Origin: DASQLQ01 sp035629935
GTDB lineage: Bacteria; Actinomycetota; CADDZG01; WHSQ01
Assembly: GCA_035629935.1 (NCBI GenBank)
Contig: DASQLQ010000058.1
Coordinates: forward strand, 1-14,192
Reading direction: 5' to 3'
DNA: 14,192 nt
The notes beneath the pieces are model-generated. The model did not search any database and was not told the origin of the DNA. It saw nothing but the letters and a program-made list of their open reading frames with translations. The translations under genes were made by a program, and so were the position numbers. Below are positions 13,947 through 14,192 of this stretch, in pieces. Position 1 is the stretch's first letter. Each line of letters starts with the position of its first letter.

Positions 13947-13974
13947 TTGGTGAATAGCCCATTCGGGCTATCTT
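13947..13974 (+). promoter_or_regulatory. Promoter of the 13984 gene with an inverted repeat over the -10
   Basis: TTGGTG (13947-13952) and TATCTT (13969-13974) are spaced by 16 bases, and the hexamer ends nine bases before the ATG at 13984. A perfect seven-base inverted repeat, ATAGCCC (13954-13960) and GGGCTAT (13965-13971) around ATTC, fills the spacer and overlaps the -10, as an operator would. Confidence 0.5.
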
Positions 13975-13983
13975 TTCTCCCAC

Positions 13984-14192
13984 ATGAAGCGAAACGAGCG
14001 TCGCCTGAGGACGTGGCTGTTGGTCACCGGGGCCGTCTATGCGGCCGGGGCCGTCGATTTCCTGGTCAGGCCGTGGGCCGCAACCGCTTCACTCAATCAG
14101 TCCGGCGGGGAGCCCATCGAGACCGAAGGCTCGGGCCTGTACAACTCTCTTGCGTCCGCTTACATGGCGACGATCGCGAGCCTTTCGTTCAG
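13984..14192 (+). CDS. Membrane protein, N-terminal part
   Basis: The frame opens with an ATG at 13984 and is still open at the window edge, showing 69 residues. A basic N-terminus (MKRNERRLR) precedes a membrane helix at about 10-28 (TWLLVTGAVYAAGAVDFLV). A polar loop follows, with GGEPIETEGSGLYNSLASAY, and a second hydrophobic segment starts near residue 60 (MATIASLSF). The positive-inside rule puts the N-terminus in the cytoplasm. I do not recognise the family. The start has no Shine-Dalgarno site and a good promoter immediately upstream, consistent with a leaderless mRNA. Confidence 0.72.
   Translation, partial: MKRNERRLRTWLLVTGAVYAAGAVDFLVRPWAATASLNQSGGEPIETEGSGLYNSLASAYMATIASLSF

Overview
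The window looks like ordinary chromosome from an uncultured high-GC Gram-positive bacterium, most likely Actinomycetota. The evidence is the high GC content with G/C-rich third codon positions, a DUF6458-type small membrane protein, a PPOX-fold F420-type flavin protein, a saccharopine-dehydrogenase-like reductase of the mycobacterial type, GTG and TTG starts, and many starts that look leaderless. No rRNA, tRNA, CRISPR array, insertion sequence or phage gene was recognised. Gene density is very high and no gene-free stretch exceeds 300 bases; the longest gap is the 149 bases at 13835-13983, which holds a structured element and a promoter.

Layout, left to right. On the minus strand at 1-2991 lie a secreted BNR-repeat (beta-propeller) protein cut by the window edge and a secreted S15/CocE-like alpha/beta hydrolase. 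Transcribed the other way at 3056-5108 are a PPOX-class flavin/F420 protein, a small unknown protein and an enolase-superfamily dehydratase or racemase whose start overlaps the preceding stop. Tail to tail with these is a secreted cupredoxin (5113-5484, minus). Divergent from it at 5585-8927 are a small coiled-coil protein ending in a QLSFF motif, a PBP4-type D-Ala-D-Ala carboxypeptidase, a YidD domain fused to a large membrane/exported protein, and a four-helix membrane protein. The minus strand at 8924-11513 carries an M23 peptidase, a DUF6458 protein with a UUCG-loop terminator, and a PYROXD2/CrtI-like FAD oxidoreductase. The right end has a 45-residue zinc ribbon, a histidine phosphatase (minus), a saccharopine-dehydrogenase-like reductase, a small beta-rich unknown, a structured intergenic element and the start of a membrane protein.

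Functionally the window is mixed. Several products act at or outside the cell envelope: peptidoglycan hydrolysis (PBP4, M23), membrane protein insertion (YidD), secreted hydrolase, cupredoxin and BNR protein. The rest are cytosolic oxidoreductases and housekeeping enzymes. No single pathway joins them. The most unusual item is the YidD fusion, followed by the small protein with a candidate sliding-clamp-binding motif, the structured element near the right end, and a repeated arrangement in which a -10-like hexamer sits 6-9 bases before a start codon (eight genes) while other genes carry Shine-Dalgarno sites.
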